A stretch of 64,000 nucleotides of DNA from Bryobacteraceae bacterium (GTDB taxonomy: Bacteria; Acidobacteriota; Terriglobia; Bryobacterales; Bryobacteraceae). Within the stretch, counting starts at the first letter, position 1. Every line of letters begins with the position of its first letter. Positions 16,903 through 26,447 of this stretch are shown here, one piece after another. The position numbers were made by a program, and so were the translations under genes. The stretch covers positions 1 to 64,000 of the forward strand of contig JAHCHE010000004.1 of assembly GCA_026129905.1 (NCBI GenBank), given 5' to 3'. The notes beneath the pieces were generated by a model, which was not told the origin of the DNA, searched no databases, and saw nothing but the letters and a program-made list of their open reading frames with translations.

Positions 16903-16943
16903 AAATAGAAAAATCCGGCGCGAACACGATGATTCGCGCCGGA
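16903..16943 (-). terminator. Intrinsic terminator of Oar-like gene 2, directly in front of the DUF4091 start
   Basis: Perfect 11-base-pair stem (16914-16924 with 16933-16943, arm TCCGGCGCGAA) and an 8-base loop. On the minus strand it is followed by TTTTTCTATTT, which ends at the DUF4091 ATG. The stop of Oar-like gene 2 is 24 bases before the hairpin. Because nothing lies between the T-run and the next start codon, it may act as an attenuator for the downstream gene. Confidence 0.85.
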
Positions 16944-16967
16944 ATTCCGTTCTCAAGTCGGATTAAA

Positions 16968-19900
16968 CTACCAAAGGAACTTCAGCCCGAACTGTATGAT
17001 CCGAGGATCTCCCGCGCTTCGGATGCGCCCGAAGTTCCCCGAGTTCACCGCCGTCGTCGGGTTCGCGAAGTTCACCTGGTTGAAGGCGTTGAAGAATTCC
17101 GACCGGAATTGGAGCCGCATCGGCTCCCGGATGACGAAATCCCTCAACACGCTAAAGTCGGTGCTGTTCAACGCCGGCCCGCTGATCAGGCCCCGGCCCG
17201 CGTTACCGTAGATTCCCCGCGGCACGTCGTTGGTCGGCACGAACGCGTCTGTATTGAAGAAACGCGTGATCATCGCCGCCCGGCTCGAGTGGCTGATCTC
17301 GATGTCGGACACCGTGACGTTGGGTTTCAACTGCGCGTGCTGGTCGCCGAACGTTCCATCCAGCGCGACATCGTCGCCCATCAGGAAGGTGAGCGGACGC
17401 CCGCTCTGGATGGTGTGTATGCCGGTGATCGTCCAGTCCCGCAGCAGGGCCCGGCCCACCGGGTTCGCGAGGTTCGGCTGCGGTGACCACAGCCAGGACG
17501 CCACAAACGCGTGCCGGCGGTCCCAATCCGAGCGGCCCCGCTCATCCCGCAGGTTGAACGGATTCGCCACCGTCGCGCCGAGGTTGTCGGTCGAACTCGT
17601 ATCGATCGATTTCGAGAGCGTGTACGAGGCCAATACGGTGATCCCTTGCGAGAACCTCTTCGTTACCTGCGTTTGAAAGCTGTGATACCAGCTCCGGAAA
17701 TCGTTGCCCAGCAGGAATCCCACCGGGCTCAGAATGCCGGGCTCGAAGATGACGCGGTCGTTGATGTTCTGGTCCGACGGCGGCGACCCGTCAACGGGCG
17801 AGTTGATGAACCGCGCCGGGTTGTACGTCCGCAGCGCCTCCAGCTTGATGCCGATCTTGCCCGCGTAGGCGGTCTCTACCATCAACGTCGGCGTCAACTG
17901 GTGCTGGATCGCCAGGTTGAACGATTGAATGTACGGAGTCCGTAAATTGCGCTCCGTGAACACGCCGCCCACCGGCAGCGGGAACAGCGGGCAATCGTAT
18001 CCGGGATACTCCGCGATCTTGGCGCATCCGAACTGACCGGTCGTTTGCGCCGGCGGAGGCGTCCGCCCCACCGAACCGTACGGGTTCTCGATCCGGCCGC
18101 TGAATACCGACGAGAAGCCGGCGAACGGCGGGTTCTCCTGCGCCAGCGAGTCACCGTTGACGCTCTCGTAGAAGATGCCGTACCCGGCGCGGACGCTGGT
18201 CCGCCCGGTGCCCGTGACATCCCACGCCAGACCGATGCGCCCCGCCCAATTGTTCAGGTCGTTGTTGGCCAGGCCGCGCGGCACATCGCCCGGGAACAGC
18301 ACGCCAATGGGCGCGTCCGGCACCACCGTCGATTGCACGCCGGGCGCCACCGTGTTAATGCGGTCGTCCTTCTCCACCCACGGCAGGAACGGCTCGTAAC
18401 GCACGCCCAGCGTCAGCGTGAACCGCCGGTTGACCTTGAACTCGTCCTGGACGAACGCCGCGTGCGCCCACGTCCGGCTGTCGGTGTCCCGGACGCCGAA
18501 GTTCAGGTTCAGGTTGTCGAAGGCCCCCAGCATGAAATCCGAAACCGGATGCCCGCTGCGCGAGCCGTTGAACGTGAACCCGGGCGAACCGATAAACACC
18601 TGCCGGAACTGCAACCGCAGCAGCTCGTACCCGAACTTGAAATTGTGCCGGCCCTTGATCCAGCTCAGCGTATCGCGGAACTGCCAGTTACGGCTGTAGA
18701 ACCGCGTCGTAAAGCCCGACCCAAGCGAGAAGTTATCCACATCCACCTGCACCGAGCCGGTTGGAACATACTGCGGCATGTTAATCCCCAGTTCTGTCGG
18801 GTCCACCGTCCTCGATTGCACCTGGTCCGACGGCGTGTTCAGGAACGTGAACGTTGCCTGGTTCAGCAGCGTCGGCGTGAAGGTATAAGTGTCGCTGAGC
18901 GTCAGGTGGTGCGTGCTTTGGATGAAATTCTCTTCCATGTAGTTCGGTATGTTGCCGCCCGCGAACGGGTTGAAGCGCTTGTTCCGGTCGTAGAAATAGC
19001 TGCCGTAAATCCGGTGCGCGCTGCTCTGGTTATAATCGCCCCGCACCATGAACATGTCGCCGTCGCGCGGGCTCGAGGCCAGCGATGAGACGAGGCCGGT
19101 GGGCGACTCCGGCACGAAAGCCAGCAGCTTCTGCGCCACCGGGCTGATGCAACCCGGCAGGATCACGTTGTTCTGCACACAGGGCCGTCCGGCGGAATCC
19201 GTGAACGGCGCCCCCGTAACCGGGTCGGTCGGATTCTGAAGCGTTGTGTCCAGGCCGCTGAAATCCCCGCGCCGCTCCGCCGACGAAGGTACCAGCGCCT
19301 CCACCGTCTGCGCTTCCCGCCGGTCCCGCAGCCCCTGGTACGTGCCGAAGAAGAACACCCGGTCCTTCAGTACCGGTCCTCCTCCCGCGGCGCCGAACTG
19401 GTTCTGCTTGATGGCCGGCACGCGTGAGGCGAAGAAATTCCTTGCATTTAAGGCGTCGTTCCGCAGAAATTCCCACGCCGATCCGTGAAATTCGTTCGTC
19501 CCGGACTTGGAAACCACGTTGATCTGCGAACCCGGATTCCTTCCGTACTCTGCGGCGAAATTGTGCGTCTGGATCCGGAACTCCTGAACCGCGTCCGGCG
19601 GCGGATAGTTCATTCCGGTGTTGCGCGACGGGTTATTGAAGTACCCGCCGTTAAACGTGAACAGGTTCATGTTCGGACGGCCGCCGTTCACGTTCATCTT
19701 GGGGCCGCTCCGCGCGTCGCTCAACTGCTGTGGCGCCGATACGCCCAGCACGCCCGGCAGAATCCGCGCCAGGCCGATCACGTTGCGGCCGTTCAGCGGC
19801 AAGTCCACGACGCGCCGGTCGTCCACCAAGCCCGACAACGTCGGCGACGTCGTATCCACCAGCGGCGCCGTAGCTTCCACCGTCACCTGCGTCTCCACCG

Positions 19901-20267
19901 CCCCCACGGCCAGCGTGGCGTCCAGACGCAAGTTCTGGTTAATCGACAGCTCGATTCCCGTTTGCACCTGCCGCTGGAAGCCCGGAGCTTCAAACGTCAC
20001 CTCGTAGTCGCCGGGCGGCAGCGCCAGCAGCGTGTAGTAGCCCTCCTGGTTGGTCTGCGTCGTTCGAACAGCCTGCTGCTCGATCATCTTGGCTGACACG
20101 TTCGCGCCAGGGACGCTCGCGCCGCTGGCATCTCTCACGTATCCATTCATGTTGCCCGTGGTTACCTGCGCCATTGCCGGACCGACGCCGGCCAACGCAA
20201 GGCTCAGAAGTAGGGCGCGCCGAACCGATGCGTCGCGCCGCCTGAACGGTAGATTGTCATCTGTCAT
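16968..20267 (-). CDS. Oar-like TonB-dependent outer-membrane protein 2 with carboxypeptidase-regulatory domain
   Basis: 1099 residues. A signal peptide (RRALLLSLALAGVGPAMAQ) sits after about 15 extra N-terminal residues. It is followed by a carboxypeptidase-regulatory domain (about 38-115, GNMNGYVRDASGASVPGANV), a plug with LPLNGRNVIGLARILPGV and NVVSKSGTNEFHGSAWEFLR, and a barrel ending FGLKFLW. The plug signatures are classic for the Acidobacteria Oar-like family. A GGAGG site lies 11 bases upstream of ATG 20267. A promoter with an extended TATAGA -10 is visible at about 20323-20349. Downstream come the terminator at 16903-16943, the DUF4091 enzyme and a TPR protein, suggesting a glycan-related uptake unit without SusD. 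Confidence 0.92.
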   Translation of the reverse strand: MTDDNLPFRRRDASVRRALLLSLALAGVGPAMAQVTTGNMNGYVRDASGASVPGANVSAKMIEQQAVRTTQTNQEGYYTLLALPPGDYEVTFEAPGFQRQVQTGIELSINQNLRLDATLAVGAVETQVTVEATAPLVDTTSPTLSGLVDDRRVVDLPLNGRNVIGLARILPGVLGVSAPQQLSDARSGPKMNVNGGRPNMNLFTFNGGYFNNPSRNTGMNYPPPDAVQEFRIQTHNFAAEYGRNPGSQINVVSKSGTNEFHGSAWEFLRNDALNARNFFASRVPAIKQNQFGAAGGGPVLKDRVFFFGTYQGLRDRREAQTVEALVPSSAERRGDFSGLDTTLQNPTDPVTGAPFTDSAGRPCVQNNVILPGCISPVAQKLLAFVPESPTGLVSSLASSPRDGDMFMVRGDYNQSSAHRIYGSYFYDRNKRFNPFAGGNIPNYMEENFIQSTHHLTLSDTYTFTPTLLNQATFTFLNTPSDQVQSRTVDPTELGINMPQYVPTGSVQVDVDNFSLGSGFTTRFYSRNWQFRDTLSWIKGRHNFKFGYELLRLQFRQVFIGSPGFTFNGSRSGHPVSDFMLGAFDNLNLNFGVRDTDSRTWAHAAFVQDEFKVNRRFTLTLGVRYEPFLPWVEKDDRINTVAPGVQSTVVPDAPIGVLFPGDVPRGLANNDLNNWAGRIGLAWDVTGTGRTSVRAGYGIFYESVNGDSLAQENPPFAGFSSVFSGRIENPYGSVGRTPPPAQTTGQFGCAKIAEYPGYDCPLFPLPVGGVFTERNLRTPYIQSFNLAIQHQLTPTLMVETAYAGKIGIKLEALRTYNPARFINSPVDGSPPSDQNINDRVIFEPGILSPVGFLLGNDFRSWYHSFQTQVTKRFSQGITVLASYTLSKSIDTSSTDNLGATVANPFNLRDERGRSDWDRRHAFVASWLWSPQPNLANPVGRALLRDWTITGIHTIQSGRPLTFLMGDDVALDGTFGDQHAQLKPNVTVSDIEISHSSRAAMITRFFNTDAFVPTNDVPRGIYGNAGRGLISGPALNSTDFSVLRDFVIREPMRLQFRSEFFNAFNQVNFANPTTAVNSGNFGRIRSAGDPRIIQFGLKFLW

Positions 20268-20322
20268 CTATGCAAATACCTCCATGACCCGCGCTCCTGC
20301 GCGCGAGTTCCTGCCCGTCAAG

Positions 20323-20349
20323 TCTATAGCAGCGACTCTCCCCTTGCAA
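20323..20349 (-). promoter_or_regulatory. Candidate promoter for Oar-like gene 2
   Basis: Minus strand: TTGCAA at 20344-20349 as a -35 and TATAGA at 20323-20328 as a -10, preceded by TGC to give an extended -10. The spacer is 15 bases, so the -35 may be poor. The 9-mer AGTCTATAG (20321-20329, plus strand) also occurs in the operator region before Oar-like gene 1. Confidence 0.4.
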
Positions 20350-20367
20350 GCCAGCCGCTCACCGCTC

Positions 20368-21588
20368 TCACTGCCCTGGCGCCACGCGCAGAACCTGCAC
20401 CATCTTCCACTCGTCCCGGCCCTCCGTCGCCTTCACTTCCTCGAACCTCGCCAGCAGCTTTCGGGAATCCTCCGGCCGCCCCAGCTTCCGGTACAAGCGC
20501 CCAAGTTGATACAGCGCCGTCGCATGCGCCGGGTTGAGTTCGAGCGCCTTCTCCAGTTGCTTCGCCGCCTCCTCCACCCGCCTCGCGTCCGCGTAAGCCT
20601 TCCCCAGCGCAGCGCGGCTCGGCGCGTCGTCCGGCTTCAGCCGCACGGCTTTTTCCAGCGCCCGCGTCACCTCCGCCTCGGCGCCACCCGTCCGCCCCAG
20701 CGCGGTGGCGTACAGGTACTCGGCCCGGTAGTCGTCCGGCGCCATCGCCGCCGCTCTCCGAAACGCCTCCGCCGCCTCCGCGTACTCGCCGTTCTCCAGC
20801 CGCAGCACGCCTCGCGCCAGTTCCGCCGCGTTCGATTTCGGGTCCAGCCGGCTTGACTCGAGGAAGCTCGCCTCGGCTTCCTCCTGCTTGCCCTGCAAGG
20901 CCTGAATCAACCCGCGCTGCAACCGGAGCCGCGCCCCGCCGGGGACCTTCCCGATCCCTTCCTCCAAAACCTTCAGCGCGAACTCCTGGTTTTGATGGTC
21001 CGCCGCGAAACTCGCCAGCGCCACGTACCCGTCTTCCATCCGCGGCGCGCACGAAATCGCTTTGCGATACGCCTCGTACGCCGCTTCCGGCTTGCCTTCC
21101 CGGTCGTATTGGTCCCCCATGGCCAGGTACGTCTCGAACACCGCCGGCTGCACTTCCGGGTTGTTCAACGCCAGGTCCCCCGCCTTCTCGAAGTGCTCCT
21201 TCGCCTCGGCGTACCGGCGCCGCTCGTACGCGGCCAGCCCCAGATAGAGCCGCGGCACGGGGTCGGCGGGAATCTCTTTCGCCAGGGCACGGAACACCCG
21301 CTCCGATTCGTCCTTGCGTCCGAGGAACCACTGCACCGTGGCCGCGTTCTTGCGCGCTGGGGCGAAGCCGGGATTCAGCTCGGCCGCTTTCTGGAAATAC
21401 TCCAGCGCTTTCTCCAACTGGTGCGCTTCGACGTACGCCACCCCGATCTGCTGGCAGAGTTTCCAGTCCTGGGGTTGCGCCTTGTGCGCCTCCAACAACC
21501 GTGACAAATCTCGGTCCGCCTGGCCCTGCGCCTCCGAGGGGGCGCCCAGTAGCCAGATGGCCAGCGCGACGCCGGCGATCCGCCGCAT
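20368..21588 (-). CDS. Secreted tetratricopeptide-repeat protein
   Basis: 406 residues from ATG 21588, chosen because the next residues make a signal peptide (MRRIAGVALAIWLLGAPSEA). The longer in-frame extension reaches into the opposite-facing gene's promoter and reads as non-protein. The body is about nine TPR units (for example PQDWKLCQQIGVAYVEAHQL and DAPSRAALGKAYADARRVEE). It is probably periplasmic. It is divergent from Oar-like gene 3 and lies about 100 bases upstream of Oar-like gene 2 on the same strand. It could be a scaffold for either system; sequence gives no further clue. Confidence 0.9.
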   Translation of the reverse strand: MRRIAGVALAIWLLGAPSEAQGQADRDLSRLLEAHKAQPQDWKLCQQIGVAYVEAHQLEKALEYFQKAAELNPGFAPARKNAATVQWFLGRKDESERVFRALAKEIPADPVPRLYLGLAAYERRRYAEAKEHFEKAGDLALNNPEVQPAVFETYLAMGDQYDREGKPEAAYEAYRKAISCAPRMEDGYVALASFAADHQNQEFALKVLEEGIGKVPGGARLRLQRGLIQALQGKQEEAEASFLESSRLDPKSNAAELARGVLRLENGEYAEAAEAFRRAAAMAPDDYRAEYLYATALGRTGGAEAEVTRALEKAVRLKPDDAPSRAALGKAYADARRVEEAAKQLEKALELNPAHATALYQLGRLYRKLGRPEDSRKLLARFEEVKATEGRDEWKMVQVLRVAPGQ

Positions 21589-21603
21589 GGATACTGCTAC
21601 TCC

Positions 21604-21629
21604 TTGAACCTGCAATCCATTGCTAGAAT
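21604..21629 (+). promoter_or_regulatory. Candidate extended -10 promoter for Oar-like gene 3
   Basis: TGCTAGAAT at 21621-21629 matches an extended -10 (TGn then TAGAAT). A TTGAAC at 21604 is too close for a standard -35. A strong GGAGGAGGA ribosome site follows at about 21648-21656, ahead of ATG 21662. Confidence 0.4.
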
Positions 21630-21661
21630 AGATCAATTCGCGCCACAGGAGGAGGACCCGG

Positions 21662-24600
21662 ATGGTTAACGCAAGGGCTGTAAGCGCCGCCTGTCTGATC
21701 GCCTCGCTAGCTGGCGCTCTGGCGCAGGAACGCACGGGTTCCATCGCCGGCGTGGTCAAAGATCAGACCGGCGCCGCAATCCAGGGCGCTGCCATCCAGG
21801 TCCGCAACGAGGCCACCGGCCGCGAGAAACGCGTCACGACCGACCTCCAGGGTTTCTACCGCGCCGCTTCCCTGGACCCCGGCCGCTACGAAGTCACCGC
21901 TGAGAAACCGGGCTTCCGAACCAGCACCCACCAGGATGTTCTGCTCGAACTCGATCGGAATGCCGTCGTCAACCACACCCTGCTCGTCGGCGACCTCTCC
22001 GAGCGCGTCGTTGTCGTCGGCGAAGCCCGCCTCGTCGAGGCTACCCCTTCGGCCATCTCCAACGTCGTGGATTCGAAAACCATCGAGGAACTTCCTCTAA
22101 ACGGGCGCGATTTCGTCCAGTTGGCTACCTTGCAGTCCGGCGTCGCCCCCGTCCGTAGCGCCTACCGCAACGTCAATCATGGCTACGGCAACCAGATGAG
22201 CATTTCGGGCTCGCGACCCTTTCAGAACGGCTTCTGGCTCGATGGGGTGAGCCTGAACACCTACAACGGCGGCACGCCCGGCAGCATCAATGGCATCAAT
22301 CTCGGCGTTGACGCGGTCCGCGAGTTCACCGTCCACACCAGCACGTACTCCGCCCAGTACGGCCGCGCCGGCGGCGGGGTCATCAACGCCGCCACCCGGT
22401 CCGGAGGCAACGACCTCCACGGCAGCGCCTTCTACTTCCATCGCAACGACAGTCTCGATGCCCGCAATTTCTTCGACCGCGGCGAACCGCCCGAGTTCCG
22501 CCGACACCAGTTCGGCGGCTCCCTCGGCGGTCCTGTGCTCCGCAACCGGACATTCTTTTTCGTCAACTACGAGGGTTTTCGCGAACTCCGCGGCAACACC
22601 ACCATCAACACCACGCTCAGCCCCGCCGCACGCCGCGGAGAACTAACCACAGGTCATGTCGCCATCGATCCTAAAATCGCCCGCGTGCTGCCCTTCTGGC
22701 CTCTACCCAACGGCGAGGTGTTTGGCGATACGGGTCTCTACATCTTTGCCAACGACGAACTCGGCCACGAGACGTTCGTCACCACCCGCATCGATCACAA
22801 CCTCGGCAATTATGACAAGCTCTTCTTTCGCTACAGCTTCGACTCCGGCGAGCGCGAGGACGAAACCGATTTCGAGATCTCCGCGCGCCGCAACCGCACC
22901 CGCATGCAATCGTTCGCCATCGAGGAGTCCCACGTCTTTTCCCCCAACCTGATGAACACCGCCCGCCTCGGCTTTCTGCGCACCCTCACCGTCGCCGGTC
23001 TTACCGAAGCCCAGGTTGCCGGCGTGGATGCTGCCGAGACCGCCTTCGTCCCCGGCAGCGGCGCGATGGGCGTTGCCATCGTCACCGGCCTGACGAGCTT
23101 CCCCGGCGGCTCGGGTTCCCTCGACTACGACCGGCACGTCTTCAATTCCTTTCAGGGCTCCGACGATCTCACTCTGCTCAAAGGCTCGCACTCCATCAAG
23201 GTGGGAACCCGCATCGAGCGCACTCATTTCAACACACTCAGCCAGAATCGCCAGAACGGCGAGTTCCTGTTCCCGAACGTACTGAGCTTCATAACGAATC
23301 GCCCCACGCGCTTCCGCGCCCAGTTGCCCGGCTCGGACACCGTCCGGGGGCACCGTCAATGGATCGCCGCCTGGTATTTCCAGGACATGTGGAAAATCAG
23401 CCCGCGCTTCACGCTGGAACTGGGACTCCGTCATGAATGGGCCACCGTCCCTACCGAAGTCAACGGTAAGGTGGCCAACCTCGACGAACTGACCTCCACT
23501 ACCATGCGCGTCGGCGACCCCCTGTTCGACAACCCGTCGCTCAAAAACTTCAGCCCGCGCGCCGGCCTGGCCTGGGATCTCTGGGGCAATGGCCGCACGA
23601 TCGTTCGGACGGGCTACGGCATCTTCCCCGACCTCATCCTTTCCCAGTTCATCCTTCTTTCCGGCGTCCGCAACCCGCCTTTCTTTCAGCGCGGCGATAC
23701 GCGCCGCGTACAGCCGGGCGATTTTCCCTCCAACGCCTACAACGTCTTTGTCGACAACCCCACACCTGAGTACCGCATCGAGCGCATTCCGCGCCGCCTC
23801 GCGCAGCCCTACGTCCAGCAGTGGAATTTCAACATTGAGCAGACGTTCACTTTTAACACGAGTCTTCGCGTCGCCTATGTCGGCTCGCACGGGCTGAACC
23901 TATCCTCCGTCACCGAGGACGCCAATCTCGTGGAACCCGTGATCGAAGCCGACGGCCGCCTTTTCTTCCCCGCCTCCGCGCCCCGCATCAATCCTCTGTT
24001 CGGACAGCTTCGGAACCGCACCTTCGACGCGCATTCCTTCTACCACGGTCTTCAAACCCAGTTCCGCCAGCGGTTCGCCCGGGGCTTCCAGAGCATCATT
24101 GGCTACACCTTCTCCAAGAGCATCGACGACAGCTCCGATTTCTTCACGCAAACACAATCGGACAATTACATTTCGATTCCTCTGAACGGCAACCCGCGCT
24201 TCAACCGCGGCCTCTCCGGCCACGATGTGCGGCATGCGTTCGTCGCCAGCTTCACCTGGGAACTTCCCGGACCGCGGACCCGTCTCCTCGGAGCGGTCTT
24301 CGGCGGCTGGCAGATGGGCGGGATCACCTCGTATGCATCCGGCACGCCCTTCTCGGTGCGGCTCGGCTATGACGGCGCGCAGACGAAGACCAGCCGCTTC
24401 GATCATGAGTCCGGCCAGCGCCCCGACCTGGCGCCTGGCGCCAGCAACAGCGCCGTCACCGGCGACCCCAGACAGTGGGTGGACCCCTCGCTGTTCCGCC
24501 GCCCCACGCCCGGCTACCTCGGCAATCTCGGGCGCAACACCTTTACCGGTCCTGGCATGACCAATGTCGACTTCTCGCTCGTCAAGCGAATGAAAGTCCC

Positions 24601-24793
24601 GCGGCTTGGCGAATCCTCCGCGCTCGATTTCCGGGCGGAATTTTTCAACCTGTTCAATCACACCAACTTCAATCTCCCCACGCCGGACCGCGCCCAGGTA
24701 TTCGACAGCTTGTCGGTTCGCGGCGACTTCGCCCGCATCACGAGCGCCGCCAAGAGCCGCGAAATCCAGTTCGGGATGAAGCTGCGATTCTGA
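21662..24793 (+). CDS. Oar-like TonB-dependent outer-membrane protein 3 with carboxypeptidase-regulatory domain
   Basis: 1043 residues. A signal peptide ending near GALAQ is followed by a carboxypeptidase-regulatory domain (about 22-100, GSIAGVVKDQTGAAIQGAAI), a plug (LPLNGRDFVQLATLQSGV, ISGSRPFQNGFWLDGVSL) and a long barrel with YGRAGGGVINAATRSGGNDL and terminal phenylalanine (FGMKLRF). ATG 21662 has an excellent ribosome site. It is followed, 64 bases later, by two tandem adenylate-forming enzymes and an NRAMP-like transporter on the same strand. This is an unusual company for an Oar-like protein and suggests a dedicated ligand made or modified by those enzymes. The ligand is unknown. Confidence 0.92.
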   Translation: MVNARAVSAACLIASLAGALAQERTGSIAGVVKDQTGAAIQGAAIQVRNEATGREKRVTTDLQGFYRAASLDPGRYEVTAEKPGFRTSTHQDVLLELDRNAVVNHTLLVGDLSERVVVVGEARLVEATPSAISNVVDSKTIEELPLNGRDFVQLATLQSGVAPVRSAYRNVNHGYGNQMSISGSRPFQNGFWLDGVSLNTYNGGTPGSINGINLGVDAVREFTVHTSTYSAQYGRAGGGVINAATRSGGNDLHGSAFYFHRNDSLDARNFFDRGEPPEFRRHQFGGSLGGPVLRNRTFFFVNYEGFRELRGNTTINTTLSPAARRGELTTGHVAIDPKIARVLPFWPLPNGEVFGDTGLYIFANDELGHETFVTTRIDHNLGNYDKLFFRYSFDSGEREDETDFEISARRNRTRMQSFAIEESHVFSPNLMNTARLGFLRTLTVAGLTEAQVAGVDAAETAFVPGSGAMGVAIVTGLTSFPGGSGSLDYDRHVFNSFQGSDDLTLLKGSHSIKVGTRIERTHFNTLSQNRQNGEFLFPNVLSFITNRPTRFRAQLPGSDTVRGHRQWIAAWYFQDMWKISPRFTLELGLRHEWATVPTEVNGKVANLDELTSTTMRVGDPLFDNPSLKNFSPRAGLAWDLWGNGRTIVRTGYGIFPDLILSQFILLSGVRNPPFFQRGDTRRVQPGDFPSNAYNVFVDNPTPEYRIERIPRRLAQPYVQQWNFNIEQTFTFNTSLRVAYVGSHGLNLSSVTEDANLVEPVIEADGRLFFPASAPRINPLFGQLRNRTFDAHSFYHGLQTQFRQRFARGFQSIIGYTFSKSIDDSSDFFTQTQSDNYISIPLNGNPRFNRGLSGHDVRHAFVASFTWELPGPRTRLLGAVFGGWQMGGITSYASGTPFSVRLGYDGAQTKTSRFDHESGQRPDLAPGASNSAVTGDPRQWVDPSLFRRPTPGYLGNLGRNTFTGPGMTNVDFSLVKRMKVPRLGESSALDFRAEFFNLFNHTNFNLPTPDRAQVFDSLSVRGDFARITSAAKSREIQFGMKLRF

Positions 24794-24857
24794 TGGCCTG
24801 TCTCGCGCCGCAGCCGGACCGCTCCGCCCGCTGTCCGGCCGGAGTTCCGTCGCTCGC

Positions 24858-26444
24858 ATGATCGGCCAGGCGAGGCTCTTCTGGCGGTTCGCCACCGGTC
24901 TTCGCCGGTTCCTGCGAACTCCCCTGTCGGCGGCAGACTGTCATCGCATCGCCGGCGAGGACCTGCGCGGCCGCGAGACCAACTTCCTGCATCTCGCCCG
25001 CCGCGCCATCTATGGCTTTTCGCGGAGCCCGTACCTACCGCTGCTGCGCTGGGCGGGCGTCGAGTACGGCGATCTCGAGAGGCTGGTGTCCGCCGGGGGC
25101 GTGGATCACGCGCTCGAGGGTCTCCATGACGCCGGCGTCTACCTGGACCTCGAGGAATTCAAAGGCCTGCGCCCGATTACGCGTCCGGGCCTGTCGATCG
25201 AGGCCGCCGCCTCGGATTTCGACAACCCCCTGCTTGCGCGGGAGTTCGAGGTGGAAAGCGGCGGTTCCACCGGGGCCCGCCGGCGCATGCGCATCGACTT
25301 CGATCTGCTCGTCCACGACGCCGCAAGCTGGCTGATCGGCTTCGAGGCCCAGGGCGTGGCCTTTACCCCCTGGGCGATCTGGCGCGCCGTCCCGCCAGGA
25401 TCCGCCGGTTTCAAGCACGCCCTCTTCGGCGCCAAGGTGCAGTGGCCGCTCGAGCGCTGGTTCTCTCCCACCGCCTCGTCCTGGTCTCCCGGCGGCTGGC
25501 CGTTTGCGCTCTCGACCGCCTACGCCGTGCGGGCCGCCAGTTTTTGGGGATCGGCCATTCCGGCCCCGGAATTCGTGCCCCTGAGCGACGGATTGCCCGT
25601 AGCCCAATGGCTGGCCGGCAAGGTCCAAGCCGGTACGCCCGGTCTGCTCTCCGCCCCCGCCAGCACCTGCGTCCGCGCCTGCATCGCGGCCCAGGACGCC
25701 GGCCTCGATATCGCCGGGTCTATCCTTCGGGTCAGCGGCGAGCCTTTTACGGAAGCGAAACTGCGTCTTATCGAGCGACTCGGCGCCTGGACCTTCAGCG
25801 GCTGGTCGATGTCGGAGGCCGGCCCCTTGGCGAGCGGCTGCGCCCGCCGCGAGGCCATAGACGAGGTTCACGTATTCACCACCAAGGCCGCCCTGTTCCA
25901 GCGTCCAAAACGCCTCGCCGGCGGGGACGAAGTGGAGGCGATCCATCTCACCACGCTGCTGCCCTCGACGCCGAAGGTCATGTTGAACGTCGATACCGGC
26001 GATTACGGCGTGCTCACGCGCCGCGACTGCGGCTGTCTCCTCCAGCAGGCCGGATTTCACCATCACCTTCACTCCATCCGCAATTACGAGAAGCTCACCG
26101 CCTCCGGCATGCACTTCCTCGGCGGCGACGTCATCCGGCTCGTCGAGCAGGTCCTCCCGGCCAAATATGGCGGAGGACCCACCGACTACCAGGTAGTCGA
26201 GGAGCACGACGGACCGGTTAACCGGGTCGCCGTTGTCGTCAGCCCCCGTCTGGGCGAGGTCAACGAGGAGGGCGTTGTCAGAACCGTCCTGGATTTCCTG
26301 GGGCGCAAGAACGAGGGCGATCGCGCGATGGCCGCCATCTGGGAACAGTCGGACACGCTGCGCGTCTTGCGGCGGGAGCCCTACGTCACCCCTGCGGCCA
26401 AGACGCCCGCTTTGCGCGTCCTCCGGAAAGGAGAGTCATCGTAG
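24858..26444 (+). CDS. Phenylacetate-CoA-ligase-like adenylate-forming enzyme, paralogue A
   Basis: 528 residues. Hallmarks of the ANL superfamily are visible: the nucleotide-binding loop VESGGSTGARRR at 132-143, WSMSEAG near 315 in the position of the A5 aromatic/TE motif, and the A7-type GDYGVLTRRDCGC near 382-394. A C-terminal lysine in PAAKTPALRV is the candidate catalytic lysine. PaaK-like enzymes activate a carboxylate to an acyl-adenylate and usually transfer it to CoA; some lack the CoA step. The substrate is not evident. It stands three bases ahead of a close paralogue with the same length and motifs, so the pair arose by tandem duplication. There is no carrier protein or condensation domain nearby. 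Confidence 0.85.
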   Translation: MIGQARLFWRFATGLRRFLRTPLSAADCHRIAGEDLRGRETNFLHLARRAIYGFSRSPYLPLLRWAGVEYGDLERLVSAGGVDHALEGLHDAGVYLDLEEFKGLRPITRPGLSIEAAASDFDNPLLAREFEVESGGSTGARRRMRIDFDLLVHDAASWLIGFEAQGVAFTPWAIWRAVPPGSAGFKHALFGAKVQWPLERWFSPTASSWSPGGWPFALSTAYAVRAASFWGSAIPAPEFVPLSDGLPVAQWLAGKVQAGTPGLLSAPASTCVRACIAAQDAGLDIAGSILRVSGEPFTEAKLRLIERLGAWTFSGWSMSEAGPLASGCARREAIDEVHVFTTKAALFQRPKRLAGGDEVEAIHLTTLLPSTPKVMLNVDTGDYGVLTRRDCGCLLQQAGFHHHLHSIRNYEKLTASGMHFLGGDVIRLVEQVLPAKYGGGPTDYQVVEEHDGPVNRVAVVVSPRLGEVNEEGVVRTVLDFLGRKNEGDRAMAAIWEQSDTLRVLRREPYVTPAAKTPALRVLRKGESS

Positions 26445-26447
26445 CCC

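Noticed and set aside
16968-24793. Bacteroidetes-style polysaccharide utilisation locus
   Set aside because: The receptors are Oar-like, not SusC, and no SusD lipoprotein or hybrid two-component system is present.
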